Assembly: GCF_016632335.1 (NCBI RefSeq)
Contig: NZ_JAEPBG010000015.1
Location: forward strand, 82,795-146,794
DNA from: Noviherbaspirillum pedocola
GTDB lineage: Bacteria; Pseudomonadota; Gammaproteobacteria; Burkholderiales; Burkholderiaceae_D
Direction: 5' to 3'
Length of the DNA: 64,000 nucleotides
Made by a program: the position numbers and the translations under genes. The notes under the pieces are model-generated. The model did not search any database, was not told the origin of the DNA, and saw nothing but the letters and a program-made list of their open reading frames with translations. Positions 50,724 through 59,306 of the stretch are shown here, piece after piece. Every line of letters starts with the position of its first letter. Positions within the stretch are counted from its first letter, which is position 1.

Positions 50724-51965
50724 CTTTTGCCACTGGTCAGCCGGTCAGCGGCAGGTGAAACGCAGTTGAACTTGGTGAGCGATCGAGTAAGGCACGGCAC
50801 TCCCGGCTCAGGGGCAGGACTTTATGACACTGGTCACGCAGTCAGCGACGGTGAAGCACCGCTGAACCGGGTAGCGATCGAGGAAGGGGCGCCGTTGACC
50901 GGCACGGCTGGGAGGCAGGGATCGGCCAAGGATGACTGAGAGTCCGGCGCTGGCCAAGCTCGGAGCGGAACCGGGGCCGGAAACGAGCGCGGCGCGCGGC
51001 GGCAAGGGATAGAAAGGAGAGAGAAAAAAGAGACAGGCCAGGCAGCCGGAAAGCGGGGACACAGCCAGCGAGGTGCGCCACATGGAAAAGAGCCCGGCAA
51101 GGAAGGTGAGCGGATAGCCCGTTGCGCCGGCAGGACAAGAGCCACCCGAGCGCCACCCGAGCGCGCCGCATGGAAAAGAGCCGCCCGGATGACCGAACAA
51201 GAGGAAGGCCAGTGCAGCACCGCGGACAAGAGACCCGCCCGTCCTCGCCTCAATCGCCTTGATCGCCTGTCCTCGCCTCAGGGACAACCAGCACCGGACC
51301 GGGGCATGGCCCGCTGCAGGCCCGTCCCGGAGACGCGCCCTTATGACACGGGTCAGGATCACTGCGAGTGGTGAAACGTAGTTGAACCAGGAGCGAGGAG
51401 TCAGGAGAAGGAGACGAGCCCGACCAGATCGGAGGATGGCGGCACTCCGGGACCAACGCAGCAGCCGGCCCGACCGACAGCATTCCGCGGCAGATCCGGC
51501 GCCAGCGATACGACCGGCCCGAGTTCGCCCGCGCGCAAAAGAGGAAAAGGAAAGGAGATGGCAAAGAGGAAAAAGAAGCGGAGCCGGCCGAGATGCCGAG
51601 CACGCTACCTGCGCCACCCGGAAAAGAAGCGAGGCGACCGCATCCACTTCCGCACCCGGAACAAGCAACGGAAGCGCCAGCCCGAAAAACCGCACTACCC
51701 TCTTCCCCATCCGGCACATCCATCGCACCAGGCAGCCGGCCACCGAGCCGGCCCCGATGCACGACTTCACCGGGCAAAGAAAGAAGAGTGGGACAGAGAT
51801 CGATCAGCCGGACGAGGCAGGCCCAACTCCACAGGAGCCAGCCAAGTCCTCGCCCTTATGACACGGGTCACGCAATCCATGACTGCCCAGAGACGAACCA
51901 GTCCCGCTCGGAGACCAGGCCGTCCAAGCCTTCTGACACGGGTCAGGGTAACTGCCAGGTCCAGG
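50724..51965. repeat. Dispersed repeats, family C (5 copies), in a 1.2-kb gene-poor region
   Basis: A core TGACACKGGTCA (partial palindrome, TGAC...GTCA) occurs near 50730 (variant TGCCACTGGTCA), 50824, 51344, 51859 and 51933. In the first three copies it is followed about 15 nt later by GGTGAAACGYAGTTGAAC-like and GCGATCGAG-like blocks, giving units of about 65-70 nt. Long open frames on both strands here are low-complexity (Arg/Pro/Ser/Ala-rich) and are not accepted as genes. Confidence 0.65.
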
Positions 51966-52025
51966 AGCCAGACCCGGCTGTGAGCTTGTGAAGGGGGAAA
52001 GAGGAAGGAAAGGACTCAGTGGAAG

Positions 52026-52589
52026 TCACTCGTCCTCAGGCTCCATCTCGAGCAAGACGGGAGAGGAAGGGCCAGACTCGGAGGCAGGATTATCTGTTCG
52101 GTTCTCAAGGACTTCTAACAGTCCATTTAGATCCGCGTTGAACTTAGCCAGTTTGTCCTCGTTACTGGCATGAAGTAGCTCTGCCACATGTTGAAATGTT
52201 TGCAACACCTCCAGCGCCCGCACGCGCAGTTGCAGAAGCACCTTGGTCCGACGCATCAGTTCTTTCACCGCTGGCGCGTCGGCCTTGAACTCGACCGAAG
52301 TCCGTACTGACAGCACGAACGACTCCAGATTCACACGCTCCGCACGCCACTTCTGCATCGGCTTCACGTAGATCCACTTCACAACGGTCGGCACCAATTT
52401 ACCGCGCCGTTTCCACCACGTTATTCGAAGCTTTCCGGTCTTCGAAGGCTGCAATTTGTTGAGCGCGTGGTCGATCTTTGCGAGTTGTCCGTCAATAGAA
52501 ACGATGAGCTCAGCGAGGGTCTGGCCCGCCTTCCGAGAAGAGTCTGCGGAGTCGAGGATTTCATCAAGGTTGGGGGGGTGGTGGATCAC
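52026..52589 (-). CDS. Hypothetical protein, 187 aa, helical
   Basis: This is a mostly helical soluble protein, with ADSSRKAGQTLAELIVSIDG near 15-35 and LLQLRVRALEVLQTFQHVAE near 125-145. The GTG start at 52589 would place the first codons inside repeat D0, so a downstream start is possible. It lies between the family C and family D repeats. This position, beside the segregation operon but on the opposite strand, would fit a replication or partition accessory protein, but no family was recognised. Confidence 0.55.
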   Translation of the reverse strand: MIHHPPNLDEILDSADSSRKAGQTLAELIVSIDGQLAKIDHALNKLQPSKTGKLRITWWKRRGKLVPTVVKWIYVKPMQKWRAERVNLESFVLSVRTSVEFKADAPAVKELMRRTKVLLQLRVRALEVLQTFQHVAELLHASNEDKLAKFNADLNGLLEVLENRTDNPASESGPSSPVLLEMEPEDE

Positions 52590-52698
52590 GGCGATTTCAA
52601 TTAGGTCGGGGGGGTGGTGTTACTCAAGTGTTTAAGGGAAGGTCGGGGGGGTGGTGTTACTTAGGAAAATTCAACAAGGTCGGGGGGGTGGTGTTACT
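52567..52698. repeat. Direct repeats, family D (4 copies), candidate centromere
   Basis: Unit AGGTCGGGGGGGTGGTGTTA, followed by CTYA. Copies start at 52567 (diverged, AGGTTGGGGGGGTGGTGG), 52603, 52640 and 52677, with a period of 36-37 bp. They lie directly upstream of the ParM-like gene, where parC/iteron arrays are found in ParMRC systems. The function is inferred from position. Confidence 0.8.
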
Positions 52699-52798
52699 CA
52701 GGAATCCGGGAGCGATTATCGATTCCATACTTGCGGATTGTCAATCCGGGTTAGGTATCGTACCATTCGCCAAGGCGAAGAACCTTGTTTATCACAGT

Positions 52799-52850
52799 GT
52801 TGAGCAACGTAGCTGTGCAACGTTGCTGTGCAACATAGTTGAGCACTGAG
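52799..52850. repeat. Tandem 13-bp repeats upstream of the ParM-like gene
   Basis: Four degenerate 13-mers in tandem: GTTGAGCAACGTA, GCTGTGCAACGTT, GCTGTGCAACATA and GTTGAGCACTGAG. They lie about 100 nt before the start of the actin-like gene and may be operator or ParR-binding sites. Confidence 0.6.
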
Positions 52851-52946
52851 TTGAGGTGCGAGCCGAGCAATTTCTATTTGTTGGACGCCCAAAGCCAATA
52901 GCGTAAGAAGTACTCCCAAGAGCAGAAACCTTCATAGGAAAGATCA

Positions 52947-53978
52947 ATGTACGAGCAAACCATCATTGGATTGGATATCGGACGTAGCGCGGTGAAAGCC
53001 GTCGCCTTCGCCAACGGGCAGGAAGCTCAGGTCACCTTCCCGTCTCTGGTGTGCCATGCCATCCAGTTGACCGACGAAAACTCCATCCGCGCCGCAGAAC
53101 CTGAGACCGTCATTGTCGAAGGCAGAAAATACTTCACCGGGGATACCGCCCGTCTGCAAGGCGGCGCCACCTCCTCGATTGGGCTTTCCAACGACTGGAC
53201 CGAGACCCCCGAATACCAGGCGCTAGTGCTTTCCGCCATCAAGCGTCTTAGCCGCATCGGAGTTCCCGGTCTCGATACCGCTTATATCGTCGTCGGTACG
53301 CCGGCCGCGCTCTATGGACAGCAACGCGATCGCCTCGAAGAGCTCACGCGTAAGGCAGCACCGAATGCGGACGTCAAAGCGCTTTCCCAACCGATGGGCG
53401 CTTTCCTCTCGTTTTTCCTGAACCAGAAAGGTCTGCCCGTTTCAGAGCACTTAACTGACGAGGTCGGCCGCAGGAAGTCATGGGCCGTTATCGAGGTCGG
53501 TCATTTCACAACCGACTTCCTACTCATGAAGGAAGGCGTCCACATCGATCGCAAGTCGGATTCGTGCGAAGGCATCTTCATGGCCGCAGAGCAGCTGGGC
53601 CGGATTCTGTCCGCGAAAGGCATCGACGCCTCGCCGGTCGCATGCGAAGAAGCGCTGCGGACCAAAAAAATCCGCCACTTTGGCGTACGGGACATTGCAG
53701 CCGAGGTTGCTGAAGCTGCTGAATTTGTCGTCGCAAAAATCATGACGAAGACGAATGCGCTGCTCGCCGCAGAAGCCGCGACGGTCGACGGCGTCCTGCT
53801 CGCCGGCGGCGGCGCCCCAATCATTCACGAGAGCCTGCTCAAGCAGTGGCCGCACGTCATGCTCCTGCCCGAGCCCCGGATGGCAGTCGCCGAAGGTTTC
53901 TGCCGGTTTGGAAAAGGTCAGCTGCGCAAGCGTGCAGCGGCGATTACGGCTAAACACATGGAGGCGGTCAATGCCTAG
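52947..53978 (+). CDS. ParM/StbA-like actin-type ATPase (possibly PRTRC protein D)
   Basis: This 343-aa protein has the actin-fold phosphate-1 motif IIGLDIGRSAVKAV (6-19), phosphate-2 VIEVGHFTTDFLL (about 185-197) and adenosine motif VLLAGGGAPII (about 290-300). Plasmid actins of this kind polymerise to push sister plasmids apart. It resembles the StbA/ParM group that includes PRTRC protein D; which label is better cannot be settled by eye. It starts after two repeat arrays and leads an operon with two ParR-like proteins, the classic parC-parM-parR order. Confidence 0.85.
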   Translation: MYEQTIIGLDIGRSAVKAVAFANGQEAQVTFPSLVCHAIQLTDENSIRAAEPETVIVEGRKYFTGDTARLQGGATSSIGLSNDWTETPEYQALVLSAIKRLSRIGVPGLDTAYIVVGTPAALYGQQRDRLEELTRKAAPNADVKALSQPMGAFLSFFLNQKGLPVSEHLTDEVGRRKSWAVIEVGHFTTDFLLMKEGVHIDRKSDSCEGIFMAAEQLGRILSAKGIDASPVACEEALRTKKIRHFGVRDIAAEVAEAAEFVVAKIMTKTNALLAAEAATVDGVLLAGGGAPIIHESLLKQWPHVMLLPEPRMAVAEGFCRFGKGQLRKRAAAITAKHMEAVNA

Positions 53979-54309
53979 AATAATCCGTCAGTACGACCCA
54001 AATGAGACAGCAAGGCGTGTCGTAGTCGATATTCAAGAGGAAAGTTGTCCGGGCTTGCTGAAGTTCTTGGCGCACCTGCCCTACGGCCATGAGGCTTCTC
54101 TACTGCGGGCAATTATCTATCAATGGTTCCTCGCACATCAGGAACATGGAGATCTGGAGTATGCAGTGAAGGCGTTCCTTGAGGGGCCTGGCGGTAGACC
54201 CGATAACCGGCAGCCGAAAGAGGCTGAGTTCACAGCGCTGAGGTCCTTCATTCAGGGCCAGGACAAAAAGCCGGCCAAGCGCCGCACTACTAAATCTCTG
54301 GACAAATAA
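53971..54309 (+). CDS. ParR-like protein 1, 112 aa
   Basis: It begins MPRIIRQYDPNETARRVVVD and overlaps the ParM-like gene by 8 nt. Its N-terminal ~60 residues match the next protein closely (CPGLLKFLAHLPYG versus CPGLLEFLAQLPYR; RAIIYQWFLAHQEHG versus RAVFYQWFLKHEQEG; shared GPGG). Its position after an actin-type ATPase and small size suggest a ParR adaptor that binds the centromere and the filament. The ribbon-helix-helix fold expected of ParR is not evident by eye. It has a short basic C-terminus (KKPAKRRTTKSLDK). Confidence 0.65.
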   Translation: MPRIIRQYDPNETARRVVVDIQEESCPGLLKFLAHLPYGHEASLLRAIIYQWFLAHQEHGDLEYAVKAFLEGPGGRPDNRQPKEAEFTALRSFIQGQDKKPAKRRTTKSLDK

Positions 54310-54318
54310 GGAACCGCA

Positions 54319-54909
54319 ATGGCTCGTTACGTCAAACAGCACGACCCCGACGAGGAGCGCAGACGATTCGGTATCGAAATCCAGGCGTCTCAATGCCCGG
54401 GGTTGCTCGAGTTCCTCGCACAATTGCCCTATCGCGCAGAAACTCCGACGATCCGCGCGGTTTTCTATCAGTGGTTTCTCAAGCATGAACAAGAGGGAAC
54501 GCTCGAAGAAGCGCTGGAAAGCGCATTGAACGGACCAGGGGGCGCACTGGATGGGCGGCGTGTCGTCATCAAGCTAGATGCTTCGCACGCGCCAACGCGT
54601 CAGCGCGCAGGGCATTCTGCCAAACCGGCACAGCGCATAACTGCGGCGCCGAAAACGGAAGCGACCATATCGCGGACGACGGCCGCCCCGCGCGCCGTTG
54701 CGCCAGCACCGCTTCCCGTTGCGCAAACACCGCTTCCCGTTGCTTCTACAGTAGTCACGCAGTCCGCCCACGAAACTGTGGCTGCATCGCAGACACAGGT
54801 GACGGCCGGTACAGGACAGAGCGGGAGTGCCGCCCCCGCGGACGACGAGCCTATTACGCAGGTACAGCTGGATGCTCTGATGGACCTCGAAAAAATGCTC
54901 GGCATCTAG
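54319..54909 (+). CDS. ParR-like protein 2, 196 aa, paralogue with extended tail
   Basis: The N-terminus (about 1-75) is a clear paralogue of the preceding protein. It continues with a long Ala/Thr/Pro-rich, probably disordered linker (about 90-175) and ends in a short helix, TQVQLDALMDLEKMLGI. A terminal helical peptide could contact the actin filament, as the C-terminus of ParR does in R1, but this is an inference. The gene starts 9 nt after the previous stop, and an AGGAA site precedes it. It closes the segregation operon. Confidence 0.65.
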   Translation: MARYVKQHDPDEERRRFGIEIQASQCPGLLEFLAQLPYRAETPTIRAVFYQWFLKHEQEGTLEEALESALNGPGGALDGRRVVIKLDASHAPTRQRAGHSAKPAQRITAAPKTEATISRTTAAPRAVAPAPLPVAQTPLPVASTVVTQSAHETVAASQTQVTAGTGQSGSAAPADDEPITQVQLDALMDLEKMLGI

Positions 54910-55194
54910 GTCCCCCTTTGCGGAGCCAAAGGACTGTCCGCATCCTTTGGCTACCGAAACGCCCCATCACCGGGATCAAAGGTGACGAATGCCGCGGTCG
55001 GGCCAGCGCCGCTCCGCAAACCGTACCGTTCCCACTTCATCCTCTGTTCGGTACTTCCCTCTCATCCCGACTCCGCCAGCCCCCACCGGGAGTGACTCCT
55101 TTCCCGCTCACTGCTTTATCTGCCCGCGTATTTCATTTACTCCGCATCAGGCCATCGCAATTGGCCTATTTACCACCCCCCTCAGGAGAACGAA
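54910..55194. other. Intergenic region after the segregation operon
   Basis: A CTTTGCGG..CCAAAGGA/TCCTTTGG-type inverted repeat near 54915-54952 may end the segregation operon. Several CCCC-rich stretches follow, but no gene is convincing. Confidence 0.4.
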
Positions 55195-56319
55195 ATGGAA
55201 GTACGTCAGCTGGAACTCGAAGCATTGTGGGCGGCACAGCCGGTTAAGCTGGATGAGGAAAAGTACAACGGCTACGTCAACTCGGCCACCTACTGCACCT
55301 GTTTGTACCTCCAGCAGGAGGCAAGCGTCTATCAACAAATCTGGAACTTCGTTGGCGCGGACCGGCAGGTTTGCCCGAAGAAGCTATCGGCGAAGTTCAG
55401 GGTCAAGCGCGTGCGCGAGGACAGTGAGCAGCCCGAAGGCCTGCGCGGGAATGTGGTCTGGATTCCGGCGTGGACGAGCGGCGAAGTGGACTGGGCGGAA
55501 ATCGCCTCTTCCTATTCCGAACTGCTTGGCGATCCCCCTCATTCTGGCCAAACGCTCTCACAGGAGCCGCAACCGCAATCAGCCGATCTGTCTCTGATCG
55601 AACTGTTTGCCGAGGCGCTCATCGATGGCAATGTCGTCCGGTTTCCGCGCAAGCTGAATCGGAATGACTACCAGCGTGTTGATGCGGCGCTCACCGCATT
55701 GGGCGGCGCCTGGGACCGCAAGGCATCCGGTCACGTCTTCGCGCACGATCCAACCGATCTGGTCGAAGGCATCATCGAAACCGGCACCTACGACCGGCCG
55801 GAACGGGTGGAGAACTTCGGTTTCTTCCCGACGCCGAACGAGTTGGTCGAGGTCCTGATCCGGGAAGCGCGTCTCGAACCCGGAATGGTGGTGCTCGAGC
55901 CGAGCGCCGGCGTAGGAAATATCGCGGTCCAGGCCGCGGCGATCGTTGGCACCGCCAACGTCATCACCGTGGAGCTTCAGGAAAAAAATGTCGAAGTGCT
56001 GAAAGGACTCGGGTTCTGCCCCGTCCATTCGGATTTCCTCGCATTTCGACCGGAGCGCACGCCAGCCGCTATCGTGATGAATCCGCCGTTTTCGCGGCAG
56101 GCAGACATCGACCATGTGCTGCATGCATGGTCAATGCTGAAGGAGGGCGGTCGCCTGGTCGCCATCATGGCTGCCAGCGTCACCTTCCGCAGCAACGCGA
56201 AGTCCGCCGCGTTCCGCGATCTGGTCGCTGCGCATGGCCGGATGTGGGACAACCCGGAAGGCTCGTTTAAAAGCGTCGGCACGATGGTTCGCACCATCAC
56301 CGTCGTCCTGCAGAAGTAA
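55195..56319 (+). CDS. N6-adenine-type DNA methyltransferase
   Basis: This 374-aa protein has SAM-binding motif I VVLEPSAGVGNIA (about 232-244), a preceding FFPTPNELVEVLI (target-entry motif of FYPTP type) and catalytic motif IV NPPF (296-299). This order fits amino-methyltransferases acting on adenine in DNA. The first ~185 residues are an unrecognised accessory domain, possibly for target recognition. No restriction endonuclease is adjacent, so it may be an orphan methyltransferase protecting the element. FYPTP also appears in the DUF4942 protein at position 1-1151. A plus-strand AGGAGAACG precedes the ATG. Confidence 0.85.
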   Translation: MEVRQLELEALWAAQPVKLDEEKYNGYVNSATYCTCLYLQQEASVYQQIWNFVGADRQVCPKKLSAKFRVKRVREDSEQPEGLRGNVVWIPAWTSGEVDWAEIASSYSELLGDPPHSGQTLSQEPQPQSADLSLIELFAEALIDGNVVRFPRKLNRNDYQRVDAALTALGGAWDRKASGHVFAHDPTDLVEGIIETGTYDRPERVENFGFFPTPNELVEVLIREARLEPGMVVLEPSAGVGNIAVQAAAIVGTANVITVELQEKNVEVLKGLGFCPVHSDFLAFRPERTPAAIVMNPPFSRQADIDHVLHAWSMLKEGGRLVAIMAASVTFRSNAKSAAFRDLVAAHGRMWDNPEGSFKSVGTMVRTITVVLQK

Positions 56320-56325
56320 CCCCTC

Positions 56326-56363
56326 CCCGCCTCATCCTTTCCAGGATGGGGCGTTTTTCTTTC
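56326..56363 (+). terminator. Terminator of the methyltransferase gene
   Basis: CCCCGCCTCATCC...GGATGGGGCG hairpin followed by TTTTTCTTTCTT. Confidence 0.8.
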
Positions 56364-56492
56364 TTCGTCCCCTCACTGCTCCGACGATTACTTCTTTGCC
56401 CCGCTTACTAACGGGCGTTTGCCATTTCGTGGGTACCAGGCTTTCGCGGAGCTTGGCCGCACCTCGCGGATTCAACCTATAGGAGAACGTCA

Positions 56493-57494
56493 ATGGCAAT
56501 GCGCATTATCACCGGGCCGGAATCCATTCAGGGCTCCCCTGAATGGCTCGCGTGGAGACAACAAGGCATTGGTGCATCGGAGGCCCCGATCATCATGGGG
56601 AAGTCGCACTACATGACCCCGTACAGCCTTTTCAAAATCAAAACCGGCATCACCCTTCCTGCAAAACCTAACCCTGCCCAGATCCGTGGGCATGCACTCG
56701 AGCCCAAAGCGCGCATCGCCTATCAGCAGCTGACAGGCAATGTGGTCGTACCGACGACAACAGAGTACGTCGAAATCCCGTTCCTTCGGGCTTCGCTGGA
56801 TGGGATGACCTTCCATGAGGACATGATCGTCGAGATCAAATGTCCGGGCGCGGAAGCGCACCAGTCGGCATTGAACGGCGTGGTTCCGGCGTGTTTTGCA
56901 GACCAGTGCCAGCAGCAGTTGCTGCTGACCGGATTGCAGAAAATGCACTACTACTCGTTCGATGGTGAGGACGGTGTCCTGCTCGAAGTCGTTCGCAATG
57001 AGGCCCGGATCACGGAAATCATCACGGCCGCTTCGGCGTTCTGGGACCATGTCAAATCCGGCACCTGGTCGACCGACGAATGGGCGGCCGCCGCGGCGGA
57101 GTGGATCATGGCCAATCGCGCCGTGGAACATGCTCAGGAAACGGAAAAGCAGGCGCGTGCGATCTTGGTCAGCATGCTTGCGAACGACCAGTCCAAACGC
57201 GAAGGAAGTGGTGTCTCTGTGACCCGCGTCGTCCGCAAGGGCGCTGTGGATTACGAGGCGCTGCTAAAGCAAAAGGGCGTGGATTTCACCGAGGAAGACA
57301 TGGAAGCTCACCGCAAGGCGAGTTCCGAGTCCATCAAGGTGTCCATCCTGAAGGAAGCCAAAGAAACCAAGGCAGCGCCAGCTGCTGTGGCGTCTTCGGT
57401 CTCGAATCTTGCCAAGGCCCCTGCCCCATCAGCGAGTAAACCGGTACTTGAGACCGTCGAACCTCGTGACGAGGGTTTCATCCTAACCGTCTGA
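56493..57494 (+). CDS. YqaJ-like viral recombinase/exonuclease
   Basis: This 333-aa protein has the YqaJ/lambda-exonuclease nuclease fold: SPEWLAWRQQGIGASEAPII near 15-34, the glutamate in HALEPKARIAYQQ (E71) and the D-(x)n-E-x-K core in ASLDGMTFHEDMIVEIKCPG (about 105-124). The C-terminal part (about 245-333) is helical and lysine-rich. YqaJ enzymes resect double-stranded DNA for single-strand annealing and are usually paired with a Bet/RecT annealase; none is adjacent. A GGAG site lies before the ATG. It fits the recombination role seen with RdgC and the helicase. Confidence 0.9.
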   Translation: MAMRIITGPESIQGSPEWLAWRQQGIGASEAPIIMGKSHYMTPYSLFKIKTGITLPAKPNPAQIRGHALEPKARIAYQQLTGNVVVPTTTEYVEIPFLRASLDGMTFHEDMIVEIKCPGAEAHQSALNGVVPACFADQCQQQLLLTGLQKMHYYSFDGEDGVLLEVVRNEARITEIITAASAFWDHVKSGTWSTDEWAAAAAEWIMANRAVEHAQETEKQARAILVSMLANDQSKREGSGVSVTRVVRKGAVDYEALLKQKGVDFTEEDMEAHRKASSESIKVSILKEAKETKAAPAAVASSVSNLAKAPAPSASKPVLETVEPRDEGFILTV

Positions 57495-57500
57495 CCCTGC

Positions 57501-57537
57501 GCCACCACTCTTTACGAGCGGTGGCGTTTTTCTTTTT
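57501..57537 (+). terminator. Terminator of the YqaJ-like gene
   Basis: CGCCACCACTC...GAGCGGTGGCG hairpin followed by TTTTTCTTTTT. Confidence 0.85.
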
Positions 57538-57649
57538 GCGGCCGACAAACGAAGCATCTTGCAGTCGCGTGTGCGTCATATCTCCCTCGCTAAGACACCG
57601 CAAGTGCCTTTGCCCTTCCCTTTTTACTTTTTCTTCTCAGGAGATACTA

Positions 57650-59233
57650 ATGAACGCTGTTTCGCTGCAAGTCAATGTTTCAAACCTGGTGCACAACATG
57701 CGCTTTTCGTTTACCAACTCGGTCAACGTGCTGTCGGAGATGATGCAGAATGCCCGCCGCGCCGGCGCCACCGAGGTCCGTTTCTCCTATACGGAGGATG
57801 GCACCCTGGTCGTGATCGACAATGGCACCGGCATCGAGGACTTCCAGAAGCTGCTTACCTTGTCGGAATCCGGCTGGGATGCACAACTGGTCGCCCGGGA
57901 GCAGGCTTTCGGCCAAGGCTTCTTCAGCGCCCTGCACAGCGGCAAGCATGTCACCGTGGAGTCGCGCGGCCGTCAGATCGCGTTTGCGACCGAAACGGCC
58001 TTGAGCTTCGGCAGCATCGCGGTGGTTCCGTCCGATTTCATCGGCGGCACCCGCATCACGATTCAGGGCATGACGCTTCCGAAGCCGGAAGTTGCCAATG
58101 CGCTGAACCGATTCGCCAAAGGGTTCTCGATCGCTGTCGTCTTCAATGACAAACCGCTCGAGCGTCCGCATGCCTTGGCTGCGCTGGCAACGGTGGAGAC
58201 GGCCATCGGCCCGATTCATGTGGTCGGCTATCACAACGACCATCCGCAGTTGGTTCGCGGCATGACGGTCTATCTGCAGGGCTTGCCGATCTATCAATCC
58301 GGTATGTCGTGGGATGTGCACAACGTGGTGCATCTGGATAGCACGCAGTTCGCCGCGCGCATGCCGGATCGGACCCAGCTCATCAATGAGACGGCAGCTG
58401 CCTGTCGCATCGAGGCCGCCTTGCGCACCGAGCAGGAGAAAATCCTGACCGCGCACAAGGGGGAAATGGGGAATGAAGCCTTCGCAGAGAAATACTGGCA
58501 CATGCTGCCGGAGCTGGGTCTGTCTTCCATGTTGCTGGATATTCCGTATCTGCCGAAGTGCGCATTGCATTACGCGCCCGAGCCGGTGCTGGCGGATGAC
58601 TGGCGCTTCATGCGGGAAGTCGAATCCGGCGTCACGCGGCAATCGGTCGAAGCGGGGCAGCATGTCCTGTGCCTGGGTTCGCCCTCCGAGGAATCGATCG
58701 CCGCACACATGCTGGCCTATAAGAAGCACTGGATGGTCGTGTCGAACCTGCCTGCCGGACACTGGGCAGAGCAGTATCAGATCGACCTGTACGAACGCGC
58801 CGACGACGTCGTTTTCACCCTCAACGGTGTTGACGGTCAGGCGCAAACGTTCAACGGTCTGTACCTCGATGCGACGGTGCGCTTCTGCGACAGCGTGACG
58901 CTATCGCTGGATCAGCATAGCGTGACGTTTGACGATGAAGCGGTGTTTCACTCCAGTGGCGAAGTCGCTATCCCGGGCAACGCGAGCGGCGCCGGCGCAG
59001 TGATGCAGGCGTGTTCGTATATCGCTGACAACGAGGAGTTCCAGGAGGCCGATCGGGATACCGACGATCAGCACCTCCAGGCCCTTGTGGCGCTGCACCG
59101 CACGAAGGACCTGAGCGCCATTGTTCGGATGCTGCTGTCGCAAGGCGGCGCGTATCGTTTCGACGCACTACGCGGTCATGCGTTTAACGTCGTCGTTGAC
59201 GACCGGGGTGAACTGACGGTGACGTCAGTCTGA
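57650..59233 (+). CDS. GHKL-type ATP-binding protein
   Basis: This 527-aa protein has an N-terminal GHKL (HSP90/MutL/gyrase-type) ATPase domain: E30 and N34 in LSEMMQNARRAGATEV (N-box), VVIDNGTGIED (D57-x-G59, G-x-G61) and GQGFFSALHSGKHV (lid). The C-terminal ~350 residues contain no recognised domain. GHKL proteins couple ATP binding to dimerisation or conformational change. No fused topoisomerase, endonuclease or kinase module is seen, so the output is unknown. It lies between a YqaJ recombinase and a two-component operon. AGGAGATACT precedes the ATG at 57650; a longer frame upstream lacks a ribosome binding site and runs into the terminator. Confidence 0.75.
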   Translation: MNAVSLQVNVSNLVHNMRFSFTNSVNVLSEMMQNARRAGATEVRFSYTEDGTLVVIDNGTGIEDFQKLLTLSESGWDAQLVAREQAFGQGFFSALHSGKHVTVESRGRQIAFATETALSFGSIAVVPSDFIGGTRITIQGMTLPKPEVANALNRFAKGFSIAVVFNDKPLERPHALAALATVETAIGPIHVVGYHNDHPQLVRGMTVYLQGLPIYQSGMSWDVHNVVHLDSTQFAARMPDRTQLINETAAACRIEAALRTEQEKILTAHKGEMGNEAFAEKYWHMLPELGLSSMLLDIPYLPKCALHYAPEPVLADDWRFMREVESGVTRQSVEAGQHVLCLGSPSEESIAAHMLAYKKHWMVVSNLPAGHWAEQYQIDLYERADDVVFTLNGVDGQAQTFNGLYLDATVRFCDSVTLSLDQHSVTFDDEAVFHSSGEVAIPGNASGAGAVMQACSYIADNEEFQEADRDTDDQHLQALVALHRTKDLSAIVRMLLSQGGAYRFDALRGHAFNVVVDDRGELTVTSV

Positions 59234-59249
59234 CCTGTAGACGTAAAAC

Positions 59250-59284
59250 AGCCCGCCATGTTCGACATGGCGGGCTTTTCTTTG
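59250..59284. terminator. Bidirectional terminator between convergent genes
   Basis: AGCCCGCCATG-TTCGA-CATGGCGGGCT hairpin with a T-run on the plus strand and an A-rich left flank. It separates the GHKL gene from the convergent 86-aa gene. Confidence 0.8.
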
Positions 59285-59306
59285 CCCATTTGCCAACGTA
59301 CCGGGC

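Noticed and set aside
50808..51770. 320-aa minus-strand frame and overlapping plus frames in the repeat region
   Set aside because: Overlapping long frames on both strands with Arg/Pro/Ala/Ser-rich composition and no family or ribosome binding sites, in a repeat-rich GC-rich stretch.
49811..52946. A rep gene for the iteron arrays
   Set aside because: None of the frames here resembles a known initiator; the 187-aa protein at 52026 is helical but unassigned.
57680..58846. 388-aa minus-strand open frame
   Set aside because: Antisense to the GHKL gene; Arg/His/Gln-rich composition, no ribosome binding site.
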